Of a stretch of DNA of 64,000 nucleotides, positions 31,410-43,147 are shown one piece after another (position 1 is the stretch's first letter; each line of letters opens with the position of its first letter). The stretch covers positions 1-64,000 of the forward strand of contig NZ_JACHIG010000006.1 in NCBI RefSeq assembly GCF_014203095.1. The letters run 5' to 3'. The notes under the pieces are model-generated. The model had not been told where the DNA came from and ran no database searches. It worked only from the letters and a program-made list of their open reading frames with translations. Both the position numbers and the translations under genes were made by a program. This DNA comes from Prosthecobacter vanneervenii. Its GTDB lineage: Bacteria > Verrucomicrobiota > Verrucomicrobiia > Verrucomicrobiales > Verrucomicrobiaceae.

Positions 31410-33469
31410 CCGAGACTGCTGCTGGAGGATGGCTGCTGCTGTAACGGTCCTGAGGCAGCCATTTTTAGCACACAGGTCATGCGCGTGCCGTGATTTTTGC
31501 GTGGCCCGATGGCGAAGTCCGCTCCGATCACATCCGCGCGGTACTTCATCAGCCTGACGCCCATTCCCTTGGTGGAAAAATCCGATCCGGGCAGGCCGCA
31601 GCCATCATCCGCCACGCTGAGGGAGAGAACATTTTGCCGCATGCGCAGGCTCACGGTGATGGAGTTTGCCGCAGAGTGCTTGAGCGCATTGGTCACCGCC
31701 TCCTGCGCAATGCGGTAGAGATGCAGCGCCACACCATTGTCAGTGATGGGCACTTTCTGCTCGCAGCGCAGCCGGCAGGGGATGATGCTGCTGCTGCGCG
31801 CCGCCAGTTCATGCAGCGCAGAGACGAGGCCCTCGGAATCCATGACCACAGGGTGCAGCCCTTTGGCGATGTCTCGGGACTCCTCCACGGACTGGTGGAT
31901 CAGTTCGGCCAGCCGTGCTGCCTCTGCGGCGTGTCCTTCGAGGCCTTGTGCCTCCAGCTTCTTTGTCAGTGAGCGCGACATGAAGGCAAGCCCGGTGAGC
32001 GACTGGCAGAGGCCGTCATGCAGATCCTGGCCCAGGCGGCGCTGCTCCTGCTCGGTGATTTCAAGCAGGGCATTTTCCAGCCGGGTGCGCTCCTCCATCT
32101 GTAACGTGAGCTTTTCATTGGCGGCCACCAGCTCCGCAGTACGCTCTGCCACGCGCTGCTCCAGCTCCTTCTGCGTCTGTCGCAGTTCAGTGATGTCTGT
32201 GGCCACACCGAGAATCTTGTCGCACATGCCAGCATCATTGAACAACGGCACCTTGCTCGTGCTAAACCAGCGCACCTGGCCGTCTGCCTGGGTGATCTCC
32301 TCCTCGGAGATGCGCCGTGCCTTGCCACCCGCCATGACCTCGTGGTCGATCGCTTGAAAATGTGCAATCTGCTCCGGCGTGCGGCGGAAGTCGGCGTCTG
32401 TCCTGCCGATGATTTTTTCCACCGTGGTGCCGCAGCTTAAGGCCAGTGCGGCATTACCCAGCAGGAAGCGTCCGTCCTGATCTTTGACAAAGACCAGGCT
32501 GGGGGTGGCATCAATCACCTGGCGCAGGAAAGCGCGCTCCCGCTGCAGTTCGTCTTCGATCAAGCGGCGGTCGGTGATGTCGGTGATGGAGCCCAGCCAG
32601 CCGGTGACGCGGCCTGCGGCGTCTCGCTCGGGAACATAGACCACATGCACTGTGCGCCGGCCTGAGTGCGGGTAGGGCACCAAGTCCTCGTATTCGATGC
32701 GGCGGCCGCGCAGCACCTGGTTGATCTTTGGGCGGATGATTTCAAACGCCTCCAGGCCGAGCACGTCCTTGATGTGCCTGCCTGTGATTTGCTCCGGCTC
32801 CAGTCCCAGCATGCTGGCATAGGCCCGGTTTGCGAATGTATAGCGCAGGTCCCTGCTGCACTGCACCAGCATGGCGGGGGTGTTGTCCGCGATGAGCTTG
32901 AGCTGGGTCTCTTTGTCATGGGCCGCTGCTTCGGCCAGCTTCCAGTCGGTGATGTCCGTGCAGATGCCGATGAAGCCTGCAAAGTGGTCTGCGGTGTCGA
33001 AGTAGGGGGTGGCTTTGCTGAGCAGCCAGCGGTATACGCCATCATGGCGGCGCCTGCGGTATGCCATGGCATAGGGCACGTGCCTGGCGTGGGAGATCTG
33101 GCGGATCCTGTGGCAGCGAGCCAGATCCTCCGGATGCACCCGGTCCTCCCAGCCGCAGAGCATCTCGTGCTCAAGGCTGTGCCCGGTGAAAGCGAGCCAG
33201 CATTTGTTAAACCAGACGCACTGCTGCTGAGTGTTGCTCACCCAGGCCAGCACTGGGGCATGATCCATGAGCATGCGGAAGGGCATCTCATCAAGGGGGG
33301 CTGGCGCGTTTTCAGGCGGTGCAATCCGCTTTTTAGACTTAGATCTCACCTTGGGTTTCAGCGCTGCCGCTGATCTTTTGCGCTCGCTGGTCATGGGCGC
33401 AGTTTTGCTGCGTGGCTTTTCCCCCGGGGGGGCGGCTTGCTGGTACTGCGTGGATGGGGAGCGCGCCAT
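31406..33469 (-). CDS. Soluble multi-PAS sensor histidine kinase (HisKA_3 type)
   Basis: A basic N-terminus of about 55 residues is followed by three PAS/PAC domains (about 62-180, 190-305 and 315-440). A coiled coil precedes the dimerisation helix EQEQRRLGQDLHDGLCQSLT, whose His is the phosphorylation site (NarX/DegS type). The C-terminal ATPase domain shows VADDGCGLPGSDF and KGMGVRLMKYRA. No membrane segment is visible, so it should sense a cytoplasmic signal. No heme or flavin ligand motif is obvious. It overlaps the response regulator gene by 4 bases and starts 8 bases after the membrane-protein gene, which places it in a five-gene operon. Confidence 0.92.
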   Translation of the reverse strand: MARSPSTQYQQAAPPGEKPRSKTAPMTSERKRSAAALKPKVRSKSKKRIAPPENAPAPLDEMPFRMLMDHAPVLAWVSNTQQQCVWFNKCWLAFTGHSLEHEMLCGWEDRVHPEDLARCHRIRQISHARHVPYAMAYRRRRHDGVYRWLLSKATPYFDTADHFAGFIGICTDITDWKLAEAAAHDKETQLKLIADNTPAMLVQCSRDLRYTFANRAYASMLGLEPEQITGRHIKDVLGLEAFEIIRPKINQVLRGRRIEYEDLVPYPHSGRRTVHVVYVPERDAAGRVTGWLGSITDITDRRLIEDELQRERAFLRQVIDATPSLVFVKDQDGRFLLGNAALALSCGTTVEKIIGRTDADFRRTPEQIAHFQAIDHEVMAGGKARRISEEEITQADGQVRWFSTSKVPLFNDAGMCDKILGVATDITELRQTQKELEQRVAERTAELVAANEKLTLQMEERTRLENALLEITEQEQRRLGQDLHDGLCQSLTGLAFMSRSLTKKLEAQGLEGHAAEAARLAELIHQSVEESRDIAKGLHPVVMDSEGLVSALHELAARSSSIIPCRLRCEQKVPITDNGVALHLYRIAQEAVTNALKHSAANSITVSLRMRQNVLSLSVADDGCGLPGSDFSTKGMGVRLMKYRADVIGADFAIGPRKNHGTRMTCVLKMAASGPLQQQPSSSSSLG

Positions 33470-33477
33470 GCAACAAG

Positions 33478-34173
33478 CTAGTGACTCAGCACTCCGGCTT
33501 CAAACTGAATCGCCCCGTGAAGCGAATGGGCGGCGGCATCGGCGCGGCCTGGGCAGTGCTCCTCAAGGAGCTGCTGCAGACGAGCTGACTCCGTGTCTTC
33601 TTCCAGCAGCATGCTCCAGTGCCGTTCACAGCCTAGCCAGCGGCAGTTGATATCAAGACGCAGTGCTGGTCTGGCGCAGGGGCTGCTCCGCACTCCATGT
33701 GTCATGCTCCAGTGCAGGATCTGCCCGGCATGCAGAGTGCCCAGGCCTGAGAGGTGCAGCCTGCCCTGGGCGTAGCTGATGCAGCGAGGCGCCGCGAGGC
33801 AGGTGAAAAGCCCCAGACGCAGCATGGCTACAATGAACCAGCCTGAGAAGAGGCCGTAGAGCCAGCGCTCCGAGGAGATGGAGGACGCACCTCCGGCCCG
33901 CCAGCCCAGCAGGATCAGCACCAGGCAGGTAACCACGGCGGCTGTCTGGTGGAATTTGCCATGCAGAGGATGAATCAAATGACGATAGCGCTGCCGATGA
34001 AAACGCACTGGCTCCTCGATCCAAAGGCTGAAGTCTGCAGTGCCCTGCTGGGACGCCGCACGTCGTGTGCGCCGACGTTCATGCCTGGCCAGGCGATACC
34101 TTGCATCCTGCAGAGAATGGCGATGTCGCGAATCTCCTGAGAGAGTGCGGGGAGCGCTGAAATTTTTTTTCAT
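33478..34173 (-). CDS. Unrecognised membrane protein with basic N-terminus
   Basis: The ATG at 34173 was chosen because AGGAGG stands 5 bases upstream; the open frame reaches 34245. The protein has 231 residues: a strongly basic first 75 (ARYRLARHERRRTRRAA), two hydrophobic helices (TAAVVTCLVLILLGW and WLYGLFSGWFIVAMLRLGLF), then a Cys/His/Trp-containing cytoplasmic-looking domain. The layout resembles small membrane proteins with a PH-like or adaptor domain, but no family is recognised. It lies between two small upstream genes and the histidine kinase, so it may feed the kinase a membrane signal. Confidence 0.65.
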   Translation of the reverse strand: MKKNFSAPRTLSGDSRHRHSLQDARYRLARHERRRTRRAASQQGTADFSLWIEEPVRFHRQRYRHLIHPLHGKFHQTAAVVTCLVLILLGWRAGGASSISSERWLYGLFSGWFIVAMLRLGLFTCLAAPRCISYAQGRLHLSGLGTLHAGQILHWSMTHGVRSSPCARPALRLDINCRWLGCERHWSMLLEEDTESARLQQLLEEHCPGRADAAAHSLHGAIQFEAGVLSH

Positions 34174-34204
34174 GCCTGCCTCCTGAACGTGGCGGTTGCT
34201 GGAG

Positions 34205-34426
34205 TTATTCGTTGATGCCGCAGTGGTGCCAGCTATGGGCAGCACGTGAAACCAGCCTCACGTTTCCGGTGAGCCGCATTATCCTCCTGGCGATTTCATC
34301 GCTCGCGGTGCGGCTGTCTGCCTCTGGAGGCTGCACACGTGGAGCTTCAGCGGGCACGTAGGGAGCTGATGCCGGCGCAGCTCTGACGGGGGAGGGCTTC
34401 TCCGGGTGTGCAAGAGACTCGCTCAT
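34205..34426 (-). CDS. Small Pro/Ala-rich protein (73 aa)
   Basis: The start is ATG at 34426, overlapping the stop of the preceding gene (ATGA) and preceded by AGGAGG. The first 45 residues are Pro/Ala/Glu-rich and likely disordered. The last 30 (SDEIARRIMRLTGNVRLVSR) look like an amphipathic basic helix. The function is unknown; coupling and the strong ribosome binding site support it being real. Confidence 0.55.
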   Translation of the reverse strand: MSESLAHPEKPSPVRAAPASAPYVPAEAPRVQPPEADSRTASDEIARRIMRLTGNVRLVSRAAHSWHHCGINE

Positions 34427-34722
34427 ACCCAGCCTCCTGTTGTGAGCGCGATTTCGCTGTCCGTGGAGCGGAAGGCTATGGCCTCCATCTCGCGTTCCCA
34501 AAATTCATCGAGGTGGCCCGACTCTTCGCTGGCGGTGTCATCGCTACGGGACGCATAAACAGCCATGAGCTCTCTCTCGGCCTTGATCCAGTGTTCCGGC
34601 CGCAGGTGCGTGCTGCCCTCTTTTTTCCAATTTTTGAAGGCAAGAAGAGCTATTTCCTTGTCCGAAGGGTGCGAGCCGTAGCTGAACGTCTCGCATGGTG
34701 ATGAGAACACTGTAGCATTCAT
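34423..34722 (-). CDS. DUF2934-like small protein (99 aa)
   Basis: Residues 18-55 (DKEIALLAFKNWKKEGSTHL followed by RPEHWIKAERELM) match the DUF2934 pattern: an IAxxAyxxWxxxG helix, a His/Trp turn, then an AExEL helix. The function of this domain is unknown. The C-terminus is acidic. It leads a minus-strand operon and is coupled by ATGA to the next gene. The upstream 250 bases (34723-34972) separate it from the divergent nucleoid protein gene and must hold both promoters. Confidence 0.7.
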   Translation of the reverse strand: MNATVFSSPCETFSYGSHPSDKEIALLAFKNWKKEGSTHLRPEHWIKAERELMAVYASRSDDTASEESGHLDEFWEREMEAIAFRSTDSEIALTTGGWV

Positions 34723-34972
34723 GGCTTTTCAAGGTTAAGATGTTGATGAACTGCTGAGCGGGCGTGTTTGCTCTTCCACGCATTCTGAACAGACGAATTT
34801 TTAGTGCAATTGGCCGCTCCCTGTTCGTGACATCGGGGAATCCCCGAGGAAGTTGTCGTGGCACAAAATTTCTATTTATTTTCATAGAAGATGCCTCGTC
34901 CGCCATGGCAGATGGCGCTCTTCTTTTTAATCCTTTGCCAAACGCATTCCCTTTCTACTCTCCGCGCCCCGC

Positions 34973-36040
34973 ATGTCCGTCAAACTCCGCCTTAACACCG
35001 CCACCGCCACCAAAGTCGTCCTCGCCAAGATCGGCAATCCTCTGCGTGAGGAGCCGCTGCAAACCTCACGCGAGGTGTTCCAGATCGCCGAAGGAGACCA
35101 GGAGACTCTCACCGGGCTTTTCCTGAAACCCTTCAAGGCCTGCATCGCCCACCGCTTCACGCATCATGCCTCGCTGCAGCAGCATGAGCTTAACAACTGT
35201 GCGAAGGCCATCTTTGCTGACGAGGATCAGCTATTGCCCAAGGGGGTCGAGATCGCCCAGCGCCTCTACGCCAAGTCCAACCACCCGAACATCAAGGCCG
35301 GGGATCTCTGCATCAGCATGCTCAAAGAGGTGCACATCGAGGGAGAGCTGGTGAATGCGCTCTGCATCCTGAAGAGCGACAGCGTGGTGCCCTTCCTCAC
35401 CATCACTCCGCGCAATGGCGACCTGCAGCTCAGCACGGAGCACGGCATCAATCCGGACAAGATCGACAAGGGCTGCCTCATCCTGAACTACTGGGCGGAG
35501 AAGGGCTACTATGTGCTGACCTTTGACCGCAGCGGCGGAGACACCCGCTTCTGGGTGCGCGAATTCCTCGGTGTGGAGGCCGTTCCAGACTCCGCATTCC
35601 TGACCAACGCGTATGCCAAGATGGCCGTTTCCTTCCTGGAAGAGCAGCAGCCCGCTGATGACGACACTCCGCCATGGGAAACCGCCACCGCCGCCAAGGA
35701 TGCGCTCGACTACTTTGAAGACCGCGAGAAATTCGACCTCGAAGAGTTCGGCCAGACCGTGCTCAAATCTCCCGACGTCATCGCCAAGTTCGACGAGCAC
35801 CGCGCCCGCATCGAGGAGGAGCAGGGCCAGCCGCTGGAGAAGAGTTTTGAGATTTCCAAGAAGGATCTTACCAAGGCCAAGAAGAAGATTGCAGCCGTGC
35901 TCAAGCTGGACACGGGCGTGGAGATCCACATCAAGCCGGCGGTCAGCGAAACCGACCCGCAGCTGGAGCGTGGCTACGACGACAACAAGGGCATGAAGTA
36001 CGTGAAGGTGTACTATAACAAGGACCTGAGCGCGTCTTAG
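34973..36040 (+). CDS. NdpA/YejK-like nucleoid-associated protein
   Basis: This 355-residue cytoplasmic protein matches the 37-kDa nucleoid-associated family (NA37, YejK of E. coli). Recognisable parts are the conserved N-terminal HxxLxxxELNNCAKAIF-like segment around residues 65-80, AGDLCISMLKEV, LNYWAEKGYYVLTFDRSGG and the charged helical C-terminus with EISKKDLTKAKKKI. YejK binds the nucleoid, but its exact role is unsettled. It is monocistronic, divergent from the DUF2934 operon, and convergent with the OxyR-like gene 28 bases beyond its stop. Confidence 0.75.
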   Translation: MSVKLRLNTATATKVVLAKIGNPLREEPLQTSREVFQIAEGDQETLTGLFLKPFKACIAHRFTHHASLQQHELNNCAKAIFADEDQLLPKGVEIAQRLYAKSNHPNIKAGDLCISMLKEVHIEGELVNALCILKSDSVVPFLTITPRNGDLQLSTEHGINPDKIDKGCLILNYWAEKGYYVLTFDRSGGDTRFWVREFLGVEAVPDSAFLTNAYAKMAVSFLEEQQPADDDTPPWETATAAKDALDYFEDREKFDLEEFGQTVLKSPDVIAKFDEHRARIEEEQGQPLEKSFEISKKDLTKAKKKIAAVLKLDTGVEIHIKPAVSETDPQLERGYDDNKGMKYVKVYYNKDLSAS

Positions 36041-36068
36041 GGCGGGCTGACCATGAGAAAAGGCGGCC

Positions 36069-36989
36069 TCAACGGCTCTTCGGGTTTACCGGGGCCGATG
36101 GGGTCCGCGTCAGTCTGCGCAGCTCTTCCATCAGCAGTTTGACCGCTTTGCCCTGGAAGCGGCTCGCATTCCACATCATGGCCAGTGTCCGCGTCGGCTT
36201 CTCTCCGGCAAAGGAGCGGTAGATGCGCCTGTCGCTGGAGTCGATCTTGCGCGCCATCTCTGGCACGATGGAGACGCCGTGGTCCAGCGCCACGAGCTCC
36301 TGAACGGTGGCCAGCTGGCTGGTGCGTTCGACCATCACCGGCTGCACGGACTGCTTGCGGCAGAAGGAGGCGATGTTTTCGGAGAGGCAGTGAGCTTCGT
36401 TGAGGGTGACAAAAGGAAAGCCCTCCAAAGCCTCTATCTTCACGCTCTTGGCGGAGGCCAGAGGATGGTCCACGGGCACCACCAGCAGCAGCTCTTCATC
36501 AAACAAAGGCTCCACCTCCAGGTGCCGCGCGATCACCGGCTGGGCGAGGATGGCGAGGTCGATCTCCCCATGGCTGCAGCGCCTGATGAGGCTTTCCGTG
36601 GTGTCCTCCTGAACGACCACCAGGATGTCCGGATGTTTTTTGGCAAACGTATGCAGCAGCCCAGGCAGAAAGTAGGGGGCTATGGTGGGAATGGCGCCGA
36701 GCCGGATGCGCCCGCGACGGCCTGCCTCTGAAAGCTCCGAGATGGTGTCCTCCATGAGCTGGAGGATCTCTTTGGCGCGCTCCAGCAGCAGCTCTCCGAG
36801 ATCGGTCAGCACCACCTCACGTGGTTTGCGCTCAAACAAAGGGGCACCCAGCTGGTCCTCCAGCTTTTGGATGGCGCGGCTGAGCGCGGGCTGGGAGAGA
36901 TGCAGCTCATCCGCTGCCCGGGTGAAGTTTTTGGTGCGAGCCAGAGCCACGAATTGCTCCAGCAGGTGCAGGTTTAGTTCGCTTCGCAT
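36069..36989 (-). CDS. oxyR: OxyR-like LysR-family peroxide sensor
   Basis: A LysR winged HTH occupies residues 1-65 (NFTRAADELHLSQPALSRAI, KLEDQLGAPLFERKPREVVL), followed by the periplasmic-binding-like effector domain. The redox pair of E. coli OxyR (C199/C208 in HCLxxxxxxFC) is preserved as HCLSENIASFC, Cys201 and Cys210, with exactly the same spacing. Peroxide sensing by disulfide formation is therefore likely. It is divergent from an exported catalase-peroxidase gene, a classic regulator-target arrangement. At 306 residues it matches the usual OxyR length. Confidence 0.88.
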   Translation of the reverse strand: MRSELNLHLLEQFVALARTKNFTRAADELHLSQPALSRAIQKLEDQLGAPLFERKPREVVLTDLGELLLERAKEILQLMEDTISELSEAGRRGRIRLGAIPTIAPYFLPGLLHTFAKKHPDILVVVQEDTTESLIRRCSHGEIDLAILAQPVIARHLEVEPLFDEELLLVVPVDHPLASAKSVKIEALEGFPFVTLNEAHCLSENIASFCRKQSVQPVMVERTSQLATVQELVALDHGVSIVPEMARKIDSSDRRIYRSFAGEKPTRTLAMMWNASRFQGKAVKLLMEELRRLTRTPSAPVNPKSR

Positions 36990-39423
<2,434 letters not shown>

Positions 39424-39459
39424 GCTTGAACTGGCGCTGATTTCCCACCCCAAAACCGC

Positions 39460-39495
39460 ACCCGCTTCGGCTCATCGCAGCCGGGGCGGGTTTTT
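39460..39495 (+). terminator. Rho-independent terminator of katG
   Basis: Nested stems ACCCGC/GCGGGT and CGGCT/AGCCG are followed by TTTTT at 39491-39495, 37 bases after the katG stop codon. Confidence 0.7.
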
Positions 39496-39512
39496 CTTCG
39501 CGGCATGAGTTT

Positions 39513-40469
39513 TTATTTCACGCTTTGCAGCTCCGCATGCATCGCAGAGAGAAGAGAGTCTGCGCCTGCCGCATCTGAATTCAGCGACCAGATCATCATG
39601 CCTCCGAGACCTTGCTCGCGCACGAGCCTGGCCTTGGTCTTCATCGTTGGAATGCCGTTGAACCAGATGGTGTCGCCGATCTGATCTGCGGTGGCTGCTT
39701 CAGGATAGGCCTGGACCAGGTCAGCATAGCGATACTCGCTGTCGCGGAAGGCTTTACCAAAACCCCAGCCGTAGAAGGGAACGCCGAGGATGAGTTTTGC
39801 TTTTGGCAGACCGCGCTGCAGCCAGTAGTCCACATTCGCCTGAGCAAACTCCAGCGACGAATGCTGGCCGGGTTTCTTCGGCTGCCAGGGGCCGGTGGCG
39901 TCGTAGGCCATGACATTGATGAAATCGAAGCAGGTCAGTGCAGCATCAGGCACATCTTTGCCGCCGTAGCCTTTGGAGAGTGCGGCGGTGAGGAGCTTGT
40001 TTTTCTGTTTCAATGCAGCGGAAAGCTCCTGGATGAAGGCAGTGTAGTCGTGATTGATGGCCGGGCCTTCGAGGTCGATGTCCAGGCCGTCGAGGTCATG
40101 GGTGCCGGTGTATTCGGCCAGGCGGGTCACGAAGCGGGCGCGTTTGGCGTTGCTGATGAGATCAAACCAGCGTTCGCGCATGGACTTATTTTCTGAAGCG
40201 GACCCGCCGCCGAGGGAGGCGAGGACTTTCACTCCATGCTCACGGGCGTGACGGATGAGCTGATCGTTCTCTGCATGGAATGAGAGCGCGCCTTCTGCAT
40301 TTGCCGGATTTTCGAAGGCGATGTTGATGTGCGTGAGCTTCGCGTAGTCGATCTGTGGCGCGAAGGTTTTGAGGTCGATCCAGTTGGGCACATAGGCCAC
40401 GACCTTTGGCTGTGCCACCAGTGAGACTGCGGTCAGAAGCAGAGTGCAGATGAACAAGGGGATCTTCAT
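39513..40469 (-). CDS. Exported GH18 chitinase-like protein
   Basis: This 318-residue protein has a signal peptide (MKIPLFICTLLLTAVSLVA). It has the glycoside hydrolase family 18 fold: VVAYVPNW on strand 1, the active-site motif LDGLDIDLEGP (DxDxE with the catalytic Glu), YGGKDVPDAALTCFDFINVMAYD (given in two motifs: YGGK and FINVMAYD), GVPFYGWGF, and GLGGMMIWSLNSD closing the barrel. It is short, with no chitin-binding domain. The substrate could be chitin or another GlcNAc polymer. Its ATG lies 5 bases after the stop of the methyltransferase gene, so the two form an operon. Confidence 0.88.
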   Translation of the reverse strand: MKIPLFICTLLLTAVSLVAQPKVVAYVPNWIDLKTFAPQIDYAKLTHINIAFENPANAEGALSFHAENDQLIRHAREHGVKVLASLGGGSASENKSMRERWFDLISNAKRARFVTRLAEYTGTHDLDGLDIDLEGPAINHDYTAFIQELSAALKQKNKLLTAALSKGYGGKDVPDAALTCFDFINVMAYDATGPWQPKKPGQHSSLEFAQANVDYWLQRGLPKAKLILGVPFYGWGFGKAFRDSEYRYADLVQAYPEAATADQIGDTIWFNGIPTMKTKARLVREQGLGGMMIWSLNSDAAGADSLLSAMHAELQSVK

Positions 40470-40474
40470 GCGCT

Positions 40475-41239
40475 TCAGTGTCCCAGATGCACCCTCGTGT
40501 CATACTCAAAGCAGACCTGCCCGGCCACCTGATGCGCGTCGAAGATGCGGCGCAGCTCGGCGATCATTTCCTCATGGCGTGGCTGGCCTTCAGCGGGTGC
40601 GTAGGAGCTGGAAAGCAGGCGGCCTTTGAGCCCCTCAAAATCAAAGCGTTGCTCATTCGCAAAGGTGTGCGTGGCATACGGACCGCTGAAAAAGGAGGCG
40701 AGTGCAGCAGCATTCACATTCTCATGGCGGATAGCCGTGTAGTCCGTGCCAAAGGTGAGAAGCAGCTGCTCGAAAACGCGAAGAAAGGGGGTAGAGTCGA
40801 GTTTGCGCTCGTTCCAGATGAGCGCGATGTGGCCGCCTGGTTTGAGGATGCGGTTGAATTCCGAACGCGTCTCAGGCGAGTTGAACCAATGAAAGGCCTG
40901 TGCGGCCACGATGAGATCGATGCTGTGATCCGGCAACGTGGTGGCCTGTGCGCTGGCGTTTACGCTGTGGAAGTTTGGAAAAGGTGCCAGCAGCCGCTCC
41001 GCTGCGGCGCGCATGTCGCCATTGGGTTCCACCGCATGCACGCTGAAGCCGGCTTTCAGAAAAAGCTCGGCGGAAATGCCGGTGCCGGAGCCGATGTCGG
41101 CGATGACAGACTGCGGTGTGAGCCCGGCCTCGCGCTGCAGCAGAGGAATGATCTCCTGCGGGTAGCCGGGGCGGTAGCGCACGTAGTTTTCCACACGGTC
41201 GGAAAAGCGCTGCTCGGGGGCTGAGGAGGCGGCTGGCAT
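40475..41239 (-). CDS. Class I SAM-dependent methyltransferase
   Basis: Motif I is VIADIGSGTGISAELFLKAG, followed by the acidic HAVEPNGDM. The post-I motif IDLIVAAQAFHWF and the GGHIALIWNERKLD strand follow, a pattern typical of Methyltransf_11 proteins related to UbiE/SmtA. The N-terminal FSDRVENYVRYRPGYPQEII is characteristic of this subgroup. The substrate is unknown. The protein has 254 residues and is the first gene of a pair with the GH18 gene. Confidence 0.85.
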   Translation of the reverse strand: MPAASSAPEQRFSDRVENYVRYRPGYPQEIIPLLQREAGLTPQSVIADIGSGTGISAELFLKAGFSVHAVEPNGDMRAAAERLLAPFPNFHSVNASAQATTLPDHSIDLIVAAQAFHWFNSPETRSEFNRILKPGGHIALIWNERKLDSTPFLRVFEQLLLTFGTDYTAIRHENVNAAALASFFSGPYATHTFANEQRFDFEGLKGRLLSSSYAPAEGQPRHEEMIAELRRIFDAHQVAGQVCFEYDTRVHLGH

Positions 41240-41320
41240 GGCCCAAGGTGGCAGAGGTCGGGTGGGAAAACAAGTTGCCAGCCCCCCTGTGGCTGCTAAC
41301 GCTCAGCGCACTAACTACCT

Positions 41321-42514
41321 ATGATCGTCGCACCCAAAATCCGTGGATTCATCTGCACCACCGCCCACCCCACCGGCTGTGCCAAACATGTCGCTGAACA
41401 GATCGCCGTCGTGAAGTCTCGCGGCCCCATCGCCAACGGGCCCAAGAAGGTGCTCGTGGTGGGGGCCTCGACCGGTTATGGCCTGTCCTCCCGTATTGCG
41501 GCGGCGTTTGGCTCCGGTGCGGCTACCATGGGCGTGTTTTTTGAAAAGCCCGGCGAGCCCGAGCGCTGCGGCACCGCAGGCTGGTACAACTCCGCGGCGT
41601 TTGAGACCGAGGCCAAGGCCGCAGGCCTGTATGCCCGCTCTTTCAATGGCGACGCTTTCTCCGATGCCATGAAGGCAACCGTTATCGAAGCCATCAAGGC
41701 GGATCTGGGTCAGGTAGACTGCGTCATCTACAGCCTCGCCTCCCCGCGCCGTACGCACCCGAAGAGTGGCGAAGTCTTCAAGTCCGTGCTCAAGCCCATT
41801 GGCTCCGCTTCCTACACCAACAAGAACCTCAATACCGGCAACGGCGTGGTCAATGAAGTGACCATCGAGCCCGCCAACGAAGACGAGATCGCGCAGACGG
41901 TGGCCGTCATGGGCGGTGAGGACTGGGAAATGTGGATCGATGCGCTTCAGAGCGCTGGCGTGCTGGCCGAAGGAGTGCAGACCGTGGCCTACAGCTACAT
42001 CGGGCCGGAAGTGACCTGGCCCATCTACAAGAACGGCACCATTGGCCGTGCCAAGGAAGACCTGGAGCGCGTGCAGCGTGTGCTGGATGGCAAGCTGGCC
42101 TCCCTGAAGGGCAAGGCCTGGGTCTCTGTGAACAAGGCGCTCGTCACGCAGGCCAGCTCTGCGATTCCTGTGGTGCCGCTGTACATCTCTCTGCTCTATA
42201 AGGCCATGAAGGCCGAGGGCTCCCACGAAGATTGCATTGAGCAGATGGACCGCCTTTTCCGCGAGCGCCTTTACAACGGCAACCCGCAGCCAGACGAAGC
42301 CGGACGCATCCGCGTGGACGACTGGGAAATGAAGCCTGCGCTGCAGGAGCTTGTCGGCAAACGCTGGGCCGAGGTGAACACCGAAAACCTGGCGCAGCTG
42401 GGCGACTTTGAAGGCTACCAGACCAGCTTCCTGCGTCTTTTCGGCTTTGGCTTGGACGGCGTGGACTACAATGCCGAGGTGGATGTCAGCATTGGCGTGC
42501 CTTCACTGGCCTAA
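41321..42514 (+). CDS. fabV: Trans-2-enoyl-ACP/CoA reductase FabV
   Basis: This NADH-dependent enzyme catalyses the last step of the fatty-acid elongation cycle. The N-terminus [18 protein letters not shown] is the FabV signature, followed by the nucleotide-binding [20 protein letters not shown]. The active-site pair is Y-x8-K in [11 protein letters not shown]. At 397 residues it has the FabV/TER length and is much longer than FabI. FabV enzymes are often triclosan-tolerant; whether another enoyl reductase exists in this genome cannot be seen. It is followed 9 bases later by the TMEM175-like gene. Confidence 0.95.
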   Translation: MIVAPKIRGFICTTAHPTGCAKHVAEQIAVVKSRGPIANGPKKVLVVGASTGYGLSSRIAAAFGSGAATMGVFFEKPGEPERCGTAGWYNSAAFETEAKAAGLYARSFNGDAFSDAMKATVIEAIKADLGQVDCVIYSLASPRRTHPKSGEVFKSVLKPIGSASYTNKNLNTGNGVVNEVTIEPANEDEIAQTVAVMGGEDWEMWIDALQSAGVLAEGVQTVAYSYIGPEVTWPIYKNGTIGRAKEDLERVQRVLDGKLASLKGKAWVSVNKALVTQASSAIPVVPLYISLLYKAMKAEGSHEDCIEQMDRLFRERLYNGNPQPDEAGRIRVDDWEMKPALQELVGKRWAEVNTENLAQLGDFEGYQTSFLRLFGFGLDGVDYNAEVDVSIGVPSLA

Positions 42515-42523
42515 TTCCCGATC

Positions 42524-43102
42524 ATGGAACCCAACCGGCTTGAGGCTTTCAGCGATGGCGTTCTGGCCATCATCATCACCATCATGGTGCTGGAGCTGAA
42601 GGTGCCGCATGGCGCCGATCTGGAGGCGCTCAAGCCGCTGCTCCCGGTGTTTCTCAGCTATGTGCTGAGCTTCATCTATGTGGGCATCTACTGGAACAAC
42701 CACCACCATCTGCTGAAGGCCTGCCGCAAGGTCACCGGCCCCATCATGTGGGCCAATCTGCACCTGCTCTTCTGGCTCTCCCTCTTCCCTTTTGCCACGG
42801 GCTGGATGGGGGAGAACCACCTCGCACCGCTGCCCACGGCCATCTACGGTGCGGTGCTGCTGTGCGCCGCTATCGCCTACTACATCCTGCAGGGCTGCAT
42901 CCTCAAAGGGCAGGGGGATTCCAAACTGGCCGCCGCCTTGGGTAGCGATCTCAAAGGCAAGCTTTCTCCTTTGGTCTATCTCGCCGCCATGGTTGCCGCC
43001 TTTTATCAGGCTTGGATTTCTGCCTTTTTGTACGTGGCGGCAGCGCTCGTATGGCTCATCCCAGACCGCCGCATTGAGCGCGTGCTGGCCGAGTGCGAGT
43101 GA
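42524..43102 (+). CDS. TMEM175-family (DUF1211) potassium-channel-like protein
   Basis: This 192-residue membrane protein begins with the family signature RLEAFSDGVLAIIITIMVLE (RxxxFSDGVxAIxxT), whose first helix lines the pore in bacterial TMEM175 channels. About six hydrophobic segments follow, including LSYVLSFIYVGIYWNNHHH and LFWLSLFPFATGW. Bacterial TMEM175 proteins form K+-selective tetramers. The start is ATG at 42524, 9 bases after fabV, so cotranscription is likely, although a functional link is not obvious. Confidence 0.85.
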   Translation: MEPNRLEAFSDGVLAIIITIMVLELKVPHGADLEALKPLLPVFLSYVLSFIYVGIYWNNHHHLLKACRKVTGPIMWANLHLLFWLSLFPFATGWMGENHLAPLPTAIYGAVLLCAAIAYYILQGCILKGQGDSKLAAALGSDLKGKLSPLVYLAAMVAAFYQAWISAFLYVAAALVWLIPDRRIERVLAECE

Positions 43103-43104
43103 TG

Positions 43105-43131
43105 GGAAGGGGATCAAGGTGATCCCCTTCC
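43105..43131. terminator. Hairpin between convergent genes
   Basis: A perfect 11-bp stem (GGAAGGGGATC, 43105-43115, with 43121-43131) has a 5-nt loop. It lies between two convergent stop codons and may end both transcripts, although neither side has a strong T-tract. Confidence 0.55.
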
Positions 43132-43147
43132 ATGAAGAACTTGCGGC

